Shown in pieces: positions 10,660-23,417 of a DNA stretch of 64,000 nucleotides (positions are counted from its first letter, which is position 1; each line of letters begins with the position of its first letter). The position numbers and the translations under genes were made by a program. Location: assembly GCA_009731375.1 (NCBI GenBank), contig BJOX01000064.1, positions 799,313 to 863,312 of the forward strand, written 5' to 3'. The notes under the pieces are model-generated. The model made no database searches, was not told the origin of the DNA, and saw nothing but the letters and a program-made list of their open reading frames with translations. Source of the stretch: Paulinella micropora. Taxonomy: Eukaryota; Cercozoa; Imbricatea; Euglyphida.

Positions 10660-11816
10660 AGAAGAGGCACATATACCACAGTGCCACACCACGATTCACT
10701 GCACCAAATGCTATCACAAGTTATCCATTTTGTGGAAATGTGTCAGCATGCGTTTGTGGATGGGGATGTGACCATGGTTGTAACTATGTGCCATACACGT
10801 ACGAATGTGACACTGAACTTGGAGAGAAAGCAAACGACAACACATACCATTTCTCATACCTCTTACCTGTTGTCCGTCCAGATGCGAGCAAGAACATCCA
10901 TTTCGTTACTTCACCGCATGGCATTACATAGAGGCGGTGCGGCGATGGATAGGCTAGCTAAGGCGCAGGGATGGACGATCATAGGAAAGGATTGGAGAGA
11001 AGCCGTGAGAAAGTGTGAGTGCTGTAGTCTAGCTAAGATGCGAGAAGTAGATCACAGTTCGAAGAACAGACATGACAGTGATTGGGCCCAGGAGAATGCT
11101 TAGTCATGGATACTCAGTTTTACTTAGTATTGTCTGATGATGGTAGGAAATACAAGTACACCATTAAGTGCGTAGCTAGCGGATACGTAAAGGACTACTA
11201 CCTAAAACAAAAGAACGAGTTTTTCGACTATTTTCTTGAGGCAGTTGCATTCTTTGAACGTCAGACAGGAAATGCTGTTAGAATGGTCAAGTCAGATCAA
11301 GAGTATAGGGGATATGGAGTTTTTAAGTCCTGGATTAAGCGTACAGGAGTAGAATTCTACCCGTCCCCTAAGGGCCACAGTAAGAGTAATGCAGTGATAG
11401 AAAGATCACATCTAACCATGGAGGGCCCAGCAACAGCTGCCAGACTTGACGCGGGTTTGCCCATAAGTTTTTGGACAGACATGGAAAAGAACTCTACTTA
11501 CATCGAAAATAGGATACCTAACGCACACGGAAGGTTGAAGGGTATTTCCCCTTTTGAGGCCATCTTCAAGAAGAAACCGCTAATGTCACACCTAAAACCC
11601 ATTGGTTGTGCTGCTATCATGAAGGTGGAGAGTAAGAAGGGAGAGCCCAAGGGTGTGCCTGTCATATTTCTAGGGTACGAACCAACCACAGGATACTACA
11701 GAGTGTATGATCCTATAGGCAAACGTATATACGGAGATATGAGAGATGTTCGTTTCGATGTGAATCGCATGGGAAAAAGAGTAGCTGCTAAAGTTCTCAA
11801 GATAGACCCCCCCTAG
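10660..11816 (+). pseudogene. copia-1 integrase
   Basis: A zinc-binding HHCC-type module (HR....CECC, about 10.91-11.03 kb) lies in one frame, and the catalytic core (11082-11816) is intact in another. The core has the three acidic residues expected of a DDE integrase: Asp in MDTQ near 11108, Asp in KSDQEY near 11297, and Glu in IERSH near 11400. The C-terminal part has FLGYE..TGYYRVYD, typical of copia integrases. It would insert the cDNA. The frame change between the zinc module and the core makes this copy defective. Copia-2 40480-41450 is its clear relative. Confidence 0.8.
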
Positions 11817-12844
11817 AGGACGAGAAGTTAGAGAGGGTAAATTGGAATAAGGATCCACCAGCCCCAAAGTCTCGTACAGCAGGGGGAGTTGTTGAGAACA
11901 ATCAAGAAAGCGGGATCGTCGACGCTGTAGAAATAGAGGGATCTGGAAATTATCCTAGAAAACAGGGCTTGCCCATTTCGGGTGCTTCTAGGTCTACTGT
12001 AGTTGTGGTTAAAAAGGTTGTGGTAGTGGAAAGTGATAGTGATACGGATGCCGAACATTTGTTCCCACCAGTCACCCCACAAGTCCATGATCCGGGAGGA
12101 AACCCTCAACCAGAAAAGGAGAGTGTCAGTAAACCGCCAGTCAGTTCGATAGCCTTTCCCAAAGCAAAGAATAGGAAGGCAAGACTGTCGAACCGACTGG
12201 ACCCATTACAGGGAGTTGAAGTAGCAGTTCCTGCCCCAGAATTTGCAGAAAATGGGCTCAGACTCAATATGGAGAGCAGTGGCGCACACATATCAGAAAG
12301 GGACGTGCCATTCGTCCAGGGGGAGCTTTGAAAGCAATCTCAGGAAAGATGGAACCTACGCATTACATAGACTTCGGAGAGGGAAAAGCAGAGAGAATGT
12401 CAGATAGTGAGATAGAGAATATAGGATTATTTCAGTCGGTACAACCAGTCTTATCAACCCCCCAGAAGTCAGCGTAGAAACCCCAGTTGTGCCCAAGTTG
12501 GACGAAGGAGAACAAACTCAGTCAGTATTATCTCCAAATAAGCCCAACCCCGCTACTTTTCGTTCATGGACGCAGGATGAGATATCAGGCGATAATCTCA
12601 TACCCGCGGGACAGACGAGAGTCAGACCCCAGAAGCAACCAGTTGCTCCTCCCGTTAGCGTAGCACCAGCTACTGTAGCGTCAACACAACCACCACCCAT
12701 ATTGCCTGCCGCAAAATTGCTCGAGGTAGTGCCCGATTTTGCTCATAATGCTTGCCTTTACTCTGCCATTGAACTGCCTCCCGATATCAAACCACATTAG
12801 ACAAGAAGGCAGCAAGAGAGAAAGAGATACAGCAGCAGGAAGAG
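11817..12844 (+). pseudogene. copia-1 integrase-RT linker
   Basis: Low-complexity, Ser/Pro/Val-rich sequence in several short frames (11969-12331, 12489-12800). It corresponds to the spacer between integrase and RT in copia-2 (41.4-42.4 kb). No conserved motif is seen. Confidence 0.4.
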
Positions 12845-14464
12845 TTGAGATCGTTCGAATGGGTGAGAGAGACAGAGGCGAGGAGAAGCGGCAGTAAAAT
12901 AATACCACAAACATGGGTAGATACGGTAAAGCCAGACCCTAAAGGTGGTAGTTATTGCAAGGCCAGAACAGCAATAAGAGGAGATTTAATGGAACCTGGC
13001 ATTCATTTTAATGCTAAACGTACATATTCTCCTACTGCTCATTACCGAACATTTCTCATGTTTGTTGCGCACGCTGCTGTTCATAAAAGAGATTTGAGGC
13101 TTGTTGACTTTGTCACTGCATATTTGCACGCTATCATGCCTTACACCGTCTACGCACGTCCTCCACCTGGTTTTGAACGTGTTGGGTGGGTGTGGCTCAT
13201 TCTCAAAGCGTATTACGGTCACCCTGAATCAGGACGGCTTTGGTACGATGTTCTGAATGAGATAGTGGTTAAGTTTGGGTTCAAGCCCCTTGCCATTGAC
13301 AAGGAATCGTATGCAATTGTGAAGAACAACAACCCACTGCACACCACATTGATCACCTTTCATGTAGATGATGGATTGCATGTAGCTAACGAGAAAGAAC
13401 ACATTGAGCTATTAAGTTCTTCCAGAAAAGTGGTTTGAGATACAAGGACCTCGGTGTTGCCACATCGTTCAAAAACATTTCGCTCGATCATTTCGAGAAT
13501 GGCGTCCTTGTACACCAGAGGATTTATATTAAAGCCGTGTTGCTCAAGCTTGGCTATGACGGCGCTATTCCCGCCAAGTCCCCCAATACATCTGATGTTG
13601 TTCGTCCACTCAAGCCCGGACATCCCAATTTAGAGTATGATCTTCGTACTCTCATTGGTGTCCTATATTTCGTAGCAGTCAACACTCAGCCTTTGATCGT
13701 TTGTGCCCTGAACATGGCAGCTTTGGATATGGTTCCGAACCCCCTCGTGCGTATTCGCGTATCGATAAGATCTGCAGGTTTTTTGTTACTCCTCGTGGGA
13801 TTTTCTTTCGTAGAGCGGACAAAACCATCACTTCGATGTGGAGTTACGCTAAACAGGGGGAACGTAAGCACAGGCAATTTCCCGGGTCGCCCGTGATGGA
13901 ATCGTTTCAGGACATTGACCCTACTCATTTAGCTCAGAACTCAGTCAAGCTCGGTGAAGGGGAAATTCCAAAGGAAATCCGACAAAAGACCCCTGTGTTC
14001 GGTTATTGCGATTCCGATTTCGCTTCTCGTGTTGAGGACAGAAGATCTCGAAGTGGTTTCATTTTCTTCTTTCACTTGACCCCGATTTCAGTTTTCTCTA
14101 AGTTGCAGTCCGTTGTTGCCAATTCAACTGTCGAAGCTGAGATTATAGCCGCAAATGAGGCGGTTAGGGAGGCAGAGGCCATTCGGAAGGTGCTAGTAGA
14201 TATGGGTTATTCGCCGGGCACCATCCCGATCCTCGAGGATAACTCAGGAGCTATCTCATTGTCGGCTGGCGGCTTGGGTGAAAACCGTACTAAACACATT
14301 GCAGTGCGTTTTCATTATTGGTCGACAGGTGCCGTGCAAGGTCCGTGCAGTTGTACAAAATTGCGTCAAAGGAAAATTTAGCAGATTACCTGACTGAATC
14401 TCTTGCACTCTCGCAATTCTCGCCAATCTGCGGGCATGTCACGGTAGAAATGCCGATTGAATAG
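12845..14464 (+). pseudogene. copia-1 reverse transcriptase and RNase H
   Basis: The RT begins with FEWVRETEARRSG at 12845-12900, as in copia-2 (42.43 kb). It contains VDFVTAYLHA (motif A), the YGHPESG block (usually YGLKQAP in copia) and FHVDDGLHVA (motif C, usually LLVYVDD) near 13360-13390. The frame shifts near 13435 and again near 13700-13800. RNase H starts near 14000 with GYCDSDFA and continues with EAE, EDNSGAI and RTKHI, the normal copia set; a frameshift near 14335 precedes the C-terminal ENLADYLT segment, which ends at TAG 14464. The enzyme would copy element RNA into cDNA. This copy is inactive. Confidence 0.8.
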
Positions 14465-15169
14465 CTTTGCTTTGTTGTATTATGCATTGCGCACCATGCG
14501 TTATATGACATTATTGTTTGCTGTATTTTGATTGATTGTGTATTTTGCTCGTATCTCCTGTAATGTCTAAATATTTATCAACTAAATTCACTTTTGCTAC
14601 ATGAAACTCCGAAAAGCGAGGGGGAGAGAGAGCCACTGCTGTTATTGCGACATTAGAAGTTTATACATGTTACATAGATTATATCGCATGTGTCGATGAT
14701 CTACTTTGCTATATAGACTTAATCGAAGTCAATGTCATGATAATAGTTAATAGTAATAGTTATGACCAGACATATAGATTGTAAACTAAGTAGACCCAAT
14801 GAGGCCACCAGGGAGCTTTGTACTATGGTTATAATTTTGTTAACGCAACTAAATAGTAGACATAGTTGTCGATGTGATCGGATCGCTCATATTTCTCGGT
14901 ATATGCTTACCGACATTACAACAGAAAACATCAACATGAAGATAATAACATTAAAGGTTGCATTTTAACATTAATTATCTATTACATCTGACGGTTGTCA
15001 TAGGATACATGTTGCGCGTCTACACAGAATTATTTCATGATGATGTTGTCATATGTTGTTTCTTATGGTTACATGTTTATCTATATGCTATGACTATATA
15101 CATCTTACCAGCAGGTGCTTCAGGTAGCGGAACCGGCATGTTCATAACTGCGTATAGGGTGCGAAGGCC
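14465..15169 (+). other. copia-1 3' untranslated region, proximal part
   Basis: AT-rich, with a purine-rich gcgagggggagagagag at about 14608 much like the gttgagggggaggatga at the same place in copia-2 (44.37 kb). The sequence stops being copia-like at about 15169, where gypsy gag begins. This is the right inversion breakpoint. No gene is seen. Confidence 0.5.
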
Positions 15170-15846
15170 CAGCATGTTAAGGAAACCCTCGCAGGGTATG
15201 TAAATCGTTGCATCACAAGCTACGACACGGCCTATGCAGCTGGATACTGGACAACCGACTCCAATCAAGTTCGCGACGTGTCCCGGATGCTCACCCTCAT
15301 GGAACGTGATCGATGGACTCGGTACGCTGCTGAGATACTCAACGCACTTGGTGTTGCATGGCCCCGCGACCTCACTGACCTTCTACCCTGGACCAACTCC
15401 CTCGACCTCCACGTCATGGAAGATTATTGGCTGGATGGAAAGTATTACCAAGCCCTCGTCGGCCGCCACACACAAGCGACTGCGTGAGCGCCCTCCTCGT
15501 CCGACGCCTTCTGCCTCCGCCCGCGACTCAACCGTCAAGGTCGACACTCGCCAGAGGAACAGACAGCGTAAGACACAGCAGGAAAACAAGGAGTCCAAAT
15601 GCCCTCCTCGTCAGAAGCGCAACGCTGACGCCATGTCGATGGCCCAACCGGCTGCATCACCGGATCGTGGACGCCCCAACAAGCGGACCAAGACGGACAA
15701 GCCACTCCCGACTACAAAGAAGACGGCAACACGCCCGCCCCTCACTGGTGCAAACGCGATCGCCATCCCTCCGAAGAAGTCGTCGATGGTTATGGCCGCC
15801 ACCAAGTCCGCCCCGACTTCACCAAAGCGTCCACCCTTCACCTGAG
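15170..15846 (+). pseudogene. gypsy-A gag, C-terminal part
   Basis: Starts mid-protein at QHVKE and continues in the 15.17-15.49 kb region with RCIT.Y...YAAG, RMLTLMERD.W and VMEDY, matching the second gypsy copy at about 29.86-29.64 kb. The junction residue is the direct continuation of the fragment that ends at 3700 on the minus strand. After a frameshift near 15.48 kb a Lys/Arg/Pro-rich tail follows (15.49-15.84). No zinc knuckle is seen. A plus-strand 203-aa frame 15234-15845 covers the tail. Confidence 0.65.
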
Positions 15847-17340
15847 TCCCATGCTCCTACTGCAAGGAACATAATCAGTTCCTCAAGCCGGATCAGACCC
15901 CGAAGCATTCGCTTGAACAATGCAGGCTTCGCCAGCAACGTTGTCAAGACGAAAGTAAACACTGCAACTGGAAGCCATCCTCGGCCGCCACGCGCAAGCC
16001 GCCCCGGCTTTTCACATGACGACGCGCTCGTCGCTTCGGAAGTCTCGACGTCTACTTTGCATCTCTACGATTCCGACGGTCGTCTGCGGGAGCATCTACG
16101 TACGCAAATCTTTGCGTCCATCCCCGGAAGAAGATATCATCGGTAAGACTTCATGCGTCTTAGACTCGGCATGCAACTGAAATTTAAAGGAGTGGCCCTC
16201 CTCGACTGGGTACTACACCAAGGACTTGAGATCGTGTCGCTCCCACCCGTTGACGCACGCTCATCTGTGGGTATTGATGCTGTCCTTGCTGAAGGCATCG
16301 AACTATTCGTGTCGGCCACCCCGACGTCCCCGCTTCATGCCATCACGATTTACATCTCGAGCCACCTGCCGACGGTATGAACTTGCTTCTGGCCAACGAG
16401 GTCGCGGCCCAGCTCAATCTTTCCATTGACGACGCGCAAGCGATCCGGCCCACGGACTACATGCCCCTGAAGCCGCCTTCCAAGCAAATCGTTTACGAAA
16501 CGGAGTTCCACCTCTTTGAGACGCCACTTCAGGTTGGTGATTTACAATTGGCCACGGTCAGCTACGACTTCCGCCCTGCAACACTGGCGAGGGAGACGTC
16601 CTACCCGATAGCCAAGTTCAATAAAATCATTGACCGCCGTCCTAGCCTGCAACTCCCTTCGAACGCCCACGACCTCCTGTCCACTTCGAACGCCCACCTC
16701 TACGGCCGTACAGTCAACCTCTTCATGTCATCCCGTCAGGACAAGATGCAACCATGCTATCCTCGAGTTGGGAGACAGCAATCTGAAACTGACAAGGAGG
16801 CCGACGAGGAAGAGGACGAAGAGGCCGACGACGAAGACGAAGAGGAAGTTGAAGCAGTCGAGGTCGAGAGCGAGCAAGATGGCGAGAGCAAGGCTAGCCA
16901 TCCTACGCCCTCGCAGACGCGACACGTCACACACCGCCATCGTGGAGGACACCTGAAAGACAAAACTCCGCCGCCATCCTCCAAACGACGAAAGCTGGAG
17001 GCATCCCCAACCCCAGAGGAATCACCAGCTCCCTCGGTTGCTGCGACAGCCACCTAGTACGAGCGAATCGGCCCAGGAATGCAAGGACGCACCTTCCTCT
17101 CAAGTGGGACAAAATCCTTTAGAGACCCTTTGGCTGACATCAGCCTGGAAAAGGGAAGACACTGGCGCGACAACAGCTCGCTCAAATTCGAGGCAAGGCT
17201 TCGAAGACGAGACATTCTTTGAGCTACATGCCATCATCATCATCATCATCATCATCATCGTCGGCATCATCCGCTTCGATTTGGACTACGCCATCTGCGG
17301 CCGTCCCCTTGGCGCCCCCTGTAGGACGCAATATTGCAAA
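15847..17340 (+). pseudogene. gypsy-A retropepsin-like protease and Ser-rich extension
   Basis: The active-site region is at 16142-16176: LDSAC is visible, with a frameshift directly after it. The rest of the fold follows (VGIDAVL, ITIYISSHLP, LLLANEVAAQLNLS). The second gypsy copy (28525-29322) has the same blocks in the same order, including DSAC rather than DSG. After about 16.8 kb an acidic Glu/Asp run and a poly-Ser coding CAT/TCA tract (17228-17258) lead to a Pro/Ala-rich stretch that matches the copy at about 28.15 kb. The similarity ends at about 17340, where a minus-strand gypsy pol begins. Confidence 0.65.
17228..17258. repeat. CAT/TCA trinucleotide run
   Basis: Short CAT repeat which, in the gypsy-A frame, codes poly-Ser, as the matching place in the second gypsy copy does. 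Confidence 0.8.
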
Positions 17341-17349
17341 TATTCGTTC

Positions 17350-18690
17350 CTATTCCTGAACCGATAGAGGAATTGGATTACCGGTGAACATTGTGTGAAA
17401 CACGAAGTTTAAAGCAGTTAGAGTTAACCTGCTCTTAAATCGTGTAGGGGCCGTCGAACTGAAGGACAGACGAGGCGGGGATGCTTTGCTTGGAGGGCTT
17501 AGGGCAGTAGACGGTGACGGTGTCGCCACCTTCCACTCCTTGATGGCCTTGCGGCGGCCCTTATTCTTCTGAGCAACAGATCGGGCGCGGGAGACGTCTG
17601 TGTACGTGCTGATATATGCCGTAACTGCAGTGCGTGCGCGGCGTAGCAGTTCGATCTGCTCGGAGGACTGAAGCGAGAGCGTAGGGGAAGCGTCGAGAGC
17701 GCTTGAGGCGGAGGCGCGGGCAGTGACAATGTCCGAGGAATCGAAAAATTCCAGTGTGCACCGGGGTTTGCGCGCTAGCATGCCCTCAAAGGCGGTTGTA
17801 CCCGTGGCCGTGTACACGTAGGTGTTCTGGGCGAAGGAGAGGGACGGGATGATGCTAGGCCAGTTCGATTTGTCTGCCTTGGGTAGAGATTGAATCGCTG
17901 TGCGGATCGCCTTATGCCGGCATTCCACGAAGCCGAGTTGATGGTGTGAGTAGGGCGGTGGTCAGCCAGTCGAGGCCGGCCTCACTGCAGAAGCGTTTGG
18001 CTAATGTACCTACAAACGAGCTGTGGTAGTCGGAGAAGATCGACTCCGGAAAACCAAAGATGTATGCCCATCGGTTTAGGATGATCTCAACTGTTTCTTC
18101 GGCGGAGGTGGAGATGCAGGGGACGTATTGGAGAAATCCTGAAAAGAGATCGATAATCGTCAGGATATACTGAAAAGCAGCGCCCGGGATGCCGACGTGC
18201 CATGGTCGATGCCGATGCCTTGACCTTGACTGCTCCACTTCAGCGAAGAGTAGCGGCCATGGTTGAGAATGAGGCGGGCGTGCACCAGTTGGCAAAAGTG
18301 GCAGTCGCGGAGGGCGGCAAGGACATCAGCGTGCATAATATCCGTGCCGTCGATACGGAACCAAATGTAGCGCTCCTTGATGAAAGGGACGAGTGTAGGC
18401 GCTTTGGCATGGTTCTGCATCAAGTGGGCGTAGTTGATCAGTGGGCGGCGCAGCTCTTCTGGAACGTAGATCTTCAATGTCGACTGTTTGGCGTCGGCGA
18501 GGACGGTAAGGCCCTGACGAAAAGTCAATCCGTTGATCCGGCAGAGACGGTAGAGACGTCATCGGTCCAGAGAGGGGCAGTGAGAGTGTCTTGTCGTTGT
18601 GCGTCCATGATTTGTTGGCGCGTGACGCGAGGAGGGTGCGAAGTAGCGACAAGAGGGTATATATAATGTTGTTCCATGCCGAGGCCAAAG
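17350..18690 (-). pseudogene. gypsy integrase
   Basis: Minus strand. The zinc-binding H2C2 module lies in 18528-18160 (HLMQNH...CHFCQ). The core starts in 18295-17912 with TIIDLFSGF (first Asp) and FSDYHSSFVG (second Asp). After a frameshift near 17.93 kb come VECRHKAI (third acidic residue) and W..I.PSLSFAQNT, a block typical of gypsy integrases. The C-terminus ends at a stop near 17350. No chromodomain is recognisable. The core is split over at least two frames, so it is not functional. The order zinc module, core, C-terminal tail is intact. Confidence 0.75.
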
Positions 18691-18700
18691 ACTAGCCACA

Positions 18701-20742
18701 CTAAGTTGTCGTCAAAAATAAAATCTTACGGCACGTCTCGACGGCCTCCTGTGGGAGTGTATGGTCCGGGACGCAGTGGACGAGGTCTTGCGGCATGAGC
18801 AGGGTAAATGGCTTACGAAGGGCGAACATGTCACGAGCGACGGCCGGAGAGCGTTCAGCGGAGGGGATGACAATAGCCAGGTCCCACGGGGCTTGAATGC
18901 TTCGTAGTGTTGGGCCAGCGCGGATGATGCGGCAGGAGAGAGACTTGAGTTTCGTTTCCAAGGCGGCATGTGTGCCTTCGACTGCGAGCCAGAGAGCAGA
19001 GCCTGCTCTGGGCAATGGAATGGTTGCGAGGAGCTGTAGGGTGGCTTCGGCTTCACCGATGAGAGTCGGGACGCCTGGGATTATGCAGGGGACACGGGAC
19101 AATCCATCCGGGAGGAGGTTTTGTTTACCGGGGACGTATTCGACCTTAAAGCGGATAGTTTGGAGATTTTCCAGAACCCATCCGACGACCATGGGGCTGC
19201 GAGCGTGCCACAACCACAAGAGTGGCCGGTGATCAGTGACGATGGTGAGTTCATGGTCGCTAGCATCAATGTAGTAGCGGCACTGTTGAACTCCGTAAAT
19301 AACGCCGTAGGCTTCTCGCACGTAGGTTGCCCAGCGGGTTTGCGTGCCCGTGAAATTGAGAGAAAAGTATTGGATGACCGGGGCGTCGCGGTCAGGGCCA
19401 GTATGAAGGGCACCGTCGATGCCTATTTGGCTGGCATCCGTCCGAAGGCAAAGATGGTGATAAGACTCGTATTTGGCCAGGACGGGAAGCGTAGTAAGCA
19501 CGCGGCGGAGCTTCTTCATACATTTTCGCTCTTCCCGATGGAGGTAGGGTTGACCTGCTGGTTGGGCGTGAGTGGATTTGAGCAAGTTCATAAGAGGTGA
19601 TACAAGGCGGGAGTAGTTGGGGATATGGCCTGTATGAAGTTGGTCATACCCAGAACGGATCGAACTTCAGACACATTGGAGAGATCAGCCATTCGGAGGA
19701 TAGCGTCGATCTTCGCTGTGTCAGCGGCGATACCTTTCTTGCTACATTTCTTGCAGAGTATTGTCAGTTCATAGTATCCCAAGCGGAGTTTGCGCGCCGA
19801 TCCATGAAGACCGGAGGAGTCCATACTTGAGAATATACCACAAACTTGGTTCAGGTGTATTTGAAAATCGTTCGCACCAGCGGTAACGTCGTCGAGATGG
19901 GCGCCTGCAGTAGAAATAGCTGGGGGCTTGTTCCAAAAGGGGAGCGGTTGAAATGACTTCTCGATCGCGCGTTGGAAATCGCCAGGGGCACGATGTACAC
20001 CTTCGGGCATAACGTTGGGGACCAATAGACCTAGAGGGGTCCCCACGGCTAAAACATCTCGGCTGTCATCGTCCGCGGCCGGGTTCAGGCGAAGGTGGGA
20101 AAAGCCATCTACCATGTCGATGGAGCTGAGATAGTGCCAGCCGGCGAATCGTTCTCGGTAATGATCCGGGTTTGGAAGACCTGGGACTGGGAGGTGAAGG
20201 TTGTCATTGGGCATGCGGTAGTCATAAACATTCCGAATGTCTCGGACGACTTCTTTCGTGATATCCTCGAATTTCCCGACCGGGCAACTGCGACTCGCCC
20301 ATGCGCATTGAGAGGAGGCGTAGCTCCATGTGCCAGCGCTGAGGACGTCCGTAGCCCAGCTAGAAAGATATTCGCCCACTGCCGGAGTCCAGCGCGGGCA
20401 TGGGACTGCGACTGGTTTGGCATTCGGTTTGAGTCGAAGGGACACGACAGTATGTTTGAAGATGCCTGCCTTGTCCTGAAAGATGTGGTCGAATTCGCGG
20501 ATGAGGGCCCAGAGTTGGTCTTGTTGGGGCTTGGTGAGGCTTGGGTTGACTGCCTCAGGAGGAAACTTAGGACCTGTCGGTGCCGCTTTCTGTTCCGCTC
20601 GCTTGGTTAAAATATCATAGCAAAGTCGTTCGGAGATAAAGAACCATGGGGCTGGGTGGGCTCCCTGGACGGTTGATGCAGTGTACAAGAGCATGCGAGG
20701 GTCGGGACATGTCTGAGCGGAGTCTTCCATGAAGGAATCCAT
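18701..20742 (-). pseudogene. gypsy reverse transcriptase and RNase H
   Basis: The minus-strand ORF 20742-19588 (384 aa) begins with a REFDHIFQDK linker typical of the protease-RT junction and has RT motifs: SIDMVDGFSHL (motif A), FQRAIEKSF, and HLDDV (motif C, usually YLDDV). It runs into ORF 19591-18701 (296 aa), which carries the RNase H: LRTDASQIGIDGAL (first Asp), YVREAYGVIYGV (Glu), IVTDHRPLLWL (Asp) and PGKQNLLPDGLSR. The two ORFs overlap by four bases in different frames near 19590, and smaller defects are likely. It belongs with the integrase that follows at 18.69-17.35 kb. Confidence 0.8.
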
Positions 20743-21513
20743 GCACGGGAATGGCGGGCCGATGTCGGTCTGAAGCGTCGGAGGATCAGGCAGCCTCAGT
20801 TGTTTAGAGTCTGGAGATTGTTCCAGATTTGGTTGTCACGCCTGACTTTGCATATTGCCCAAACTCTGAGTTGAGCCAGTCCCAGACCGAGCGAGCATAT
20901 TGAATTGGCGGCAACTTCGGGGTTCATGGTCGAGAAGTCGTCGCCTTGAAAGTGCAGCTCGATGATCGGGAGAGGCAAAGTGGTTAGGTAACGGAGGAGA
21001 GGTTGCTTTTGGGCAATACGCAAAGTTCACACTATCCTTGTTCCGAGTGTGTTGCGAACGTCGTATCGTTGAGTGAGAAGGAGAAGTCGCCGATGTCTGG
21101 GTCGTAGTTGGCATTGCTGGCAAACTGCTTGACGACGAACCACTTGACGAAGACGAAGAGGGGCCGTGTCCACCACCTTGTGAATCGTCATCGTCGTGAT
21201 GCCTCTTATTCTCACTGAGCTTGCAGCCAGAGGAGGGCTGTTGTTGAACAGGGTGGGCACGAGTTACCTGTGGCGACGGTGCGGCCGGTGCATCAGATCC
21301 AGTGGCCGCTGGTGGATGAGCCAGGGTTGATGGTGGCTGGATTGAGGCCAACGGTGGCTGGGCTGGGGCCGGTGGTAGCGACGCTGGGGCCGATGGCGGT
21401 TGAGCCGGGGCCATCATCAACGACGATGAACTCGAGCTAGATGACGAACTGGATGAGGAACTGGAACTTGACGAAGAATCAGGTTGGTCATCGTATTTCT
21501 CAGAGGAATACAC
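20743..21513 (-). pseudogene. gypsy Ser/Pro/Ala-rich region before RT
   Basis: The minus-strand frame 21513-20836 has a poly-Ser run, then repeated Pro/Ala/Gln segments (MMAPAQPPSAP). This is similar in style to the MMPAQPQAP repeats at 27.65-27.85 kb. After that come Asp-rich and Ser-rich stretches. Probably a disordered linker upstream of RT. No domain is seen, and I cannot exclude that it is a separate small ORF. Confidence 0.45.
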
Positions 21514-23034
21514 TATCTCGTAAGGGTTCGACGACGATGCTTGAACGTCAAATCAAGCGTGGATTTCATAGGTATGAGGATACCCGATGCGGTAGTGTCT
21601 CCGTGTCGCTCCTGGTGAGCGTGTAAATACATGGGAGTTCTCAGGATCTGGGGTAAGCAATCTGTCGTACACTAGATCTCGGGTGCTCATTTCTAGCCTT
21701 GTGTAGAAATGTAAGAGATTTTCCTCTGTCCTGTTTGTCTTGAGGTTGAGCCATCGGTGATGGATGTGGCCCACTTGGTGATGGGTAACGTAATCATCGC
21801 CCGGGTGCCAGACTTGAAAGTGTCGTTGAGCGTGGCGTGACGGTTCATACGGACAAGTGGAGCTCCGTAGGGGTAGCCGCGGAGGCGTTTGTCTCGAGAG
21901 TATGGATTAGTGATATCCGTCGAACATGGGACAGTATGGGGTGGGTGATGTACCACGTGAATCTCCTTGCTTGACCGTCTTCCAGTTTCGCTGGCGACGA
22001 CCAAAGAAAACACTGGGCTAGATGCCACGGGACGTTTTCATAACGTATCCAACGGAATTCGCCTGAAAAGGAATCCCTAACACCAGTCGTGCCCGGAGAG
22101 GCCTTCCAGTTGTGTGACTTCTGAAGATAGTCGCGGGTTGCAGCGTCGTCGAGCGTAACTATCCCGATGAATTTCGTTATACCTATTGATTGTCCCATAT
22201 AGTGGTTAGGGTTAAAAAATGAGCTCAAGAACAGTTCGTCTTTGCTGTCCGTGTAGTACACCGTGAGGCTGCAATCGTCGAAAAAACTGAGCGGCAAATC
22301 GACAATGCAGTCGTAGGATCGCTCATGTACTGCGCGTAGGCCTGCAGTCGTATCGGCGCTGTTGAGGTCGTAGTACGTGTCATTTACGAAAATTTTGAGC
22401 CATATTGGATCATCACATGGAAGACGATGAAAATATTGTTGTAGGGCGAAACAGCGTTCTCGAGTTGGGAGTCGAAAAACACGGCGAATGTATGACGATG
22501 TCGAGAGTGGTATCAACCGCAGATGTTTGGCTTCGGTTTGTTCCATACTGCACCACGGGAATAGAAGTTCTCCTTGGAGGACGGCTGCTAAAGGGGAAGC
22601 ATTAGGATTTGCTCCCACGAGTAGGCCGAGGTACGAAGATCGATATCCCCATGGGCGGTAAGAAAATCAAAAGCCATTCCTTCATTGAAGTATGGGACAT
22701 GGTGGGTTCGATGTTAGGTCCAACTAGAGGCTGCAATGAGTTGGGCAGTGTTTCTGCCGTTTTGTGGGCCGAAGTGGAATATGATGGCAGTCTGTTTGCT
22801 ATCATAAAACCGTGACATCATGGTAGCACCTTCCGGGATACTGAAGATATTTTCAAGTTCGATTTTCGTAGACGCATTACTGCCCCGACGGGTCATCACA
22901 GGGGCCGATCTAGTGTCCGAACGGATCAGGCACATGGCTTCGGTGTTGATGACTGCGAGAGGGCTTCTGGTTCCCGAAATGAGAGCAAGGCCGCATGTGA
23001 AGTCCTCCAAGGTCTCTGGGTCTATCTCGTGCAA
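21514..23034 (-). pseudogene. unidentified protein region of the gypsy element
   Basis: Frames 23034-22714, 22618-21845 (257 aa), 22028-21693 and 21774-21553 together give protein-like, non-repetitive sequence with many aromatic residues (WLKIFV, FFDDCSL, FNPNHYMG). I recognise no family. It lies between the Ser-rich parts and RT on the same strand, so it probably belongs to the gypsy element. The right end stops at 23034, where a GATA microsatellite begins. Confidence 0.4.
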
Positions 23035-23048
23035 TAGATGGATAGATG

Positions 23049-23113
<65 letters not shown>

Positions 23114-23351
23114 TTGGATGGATGGATAGATAGGTAGGTAGGATAGGATAGGATAGGATAGGATTGGTACGTAGGTAGGTACGTAGGTAGGTAGGTAGAG
23201 AGAAGGAAGGTGTGTAGCTAGGTAGAGAGAAGGCGTGTGTGCGTATGTGTGTAAGATAGATAGATATTAATAGATAGATAGATAGATAGATATATAGATA
23301 GATAGATAGATAGATGGGTAGGTAGGTAGGTAGATAGATAGATAGACAGAC

Positions 23352-23417
<66 letters not shown>

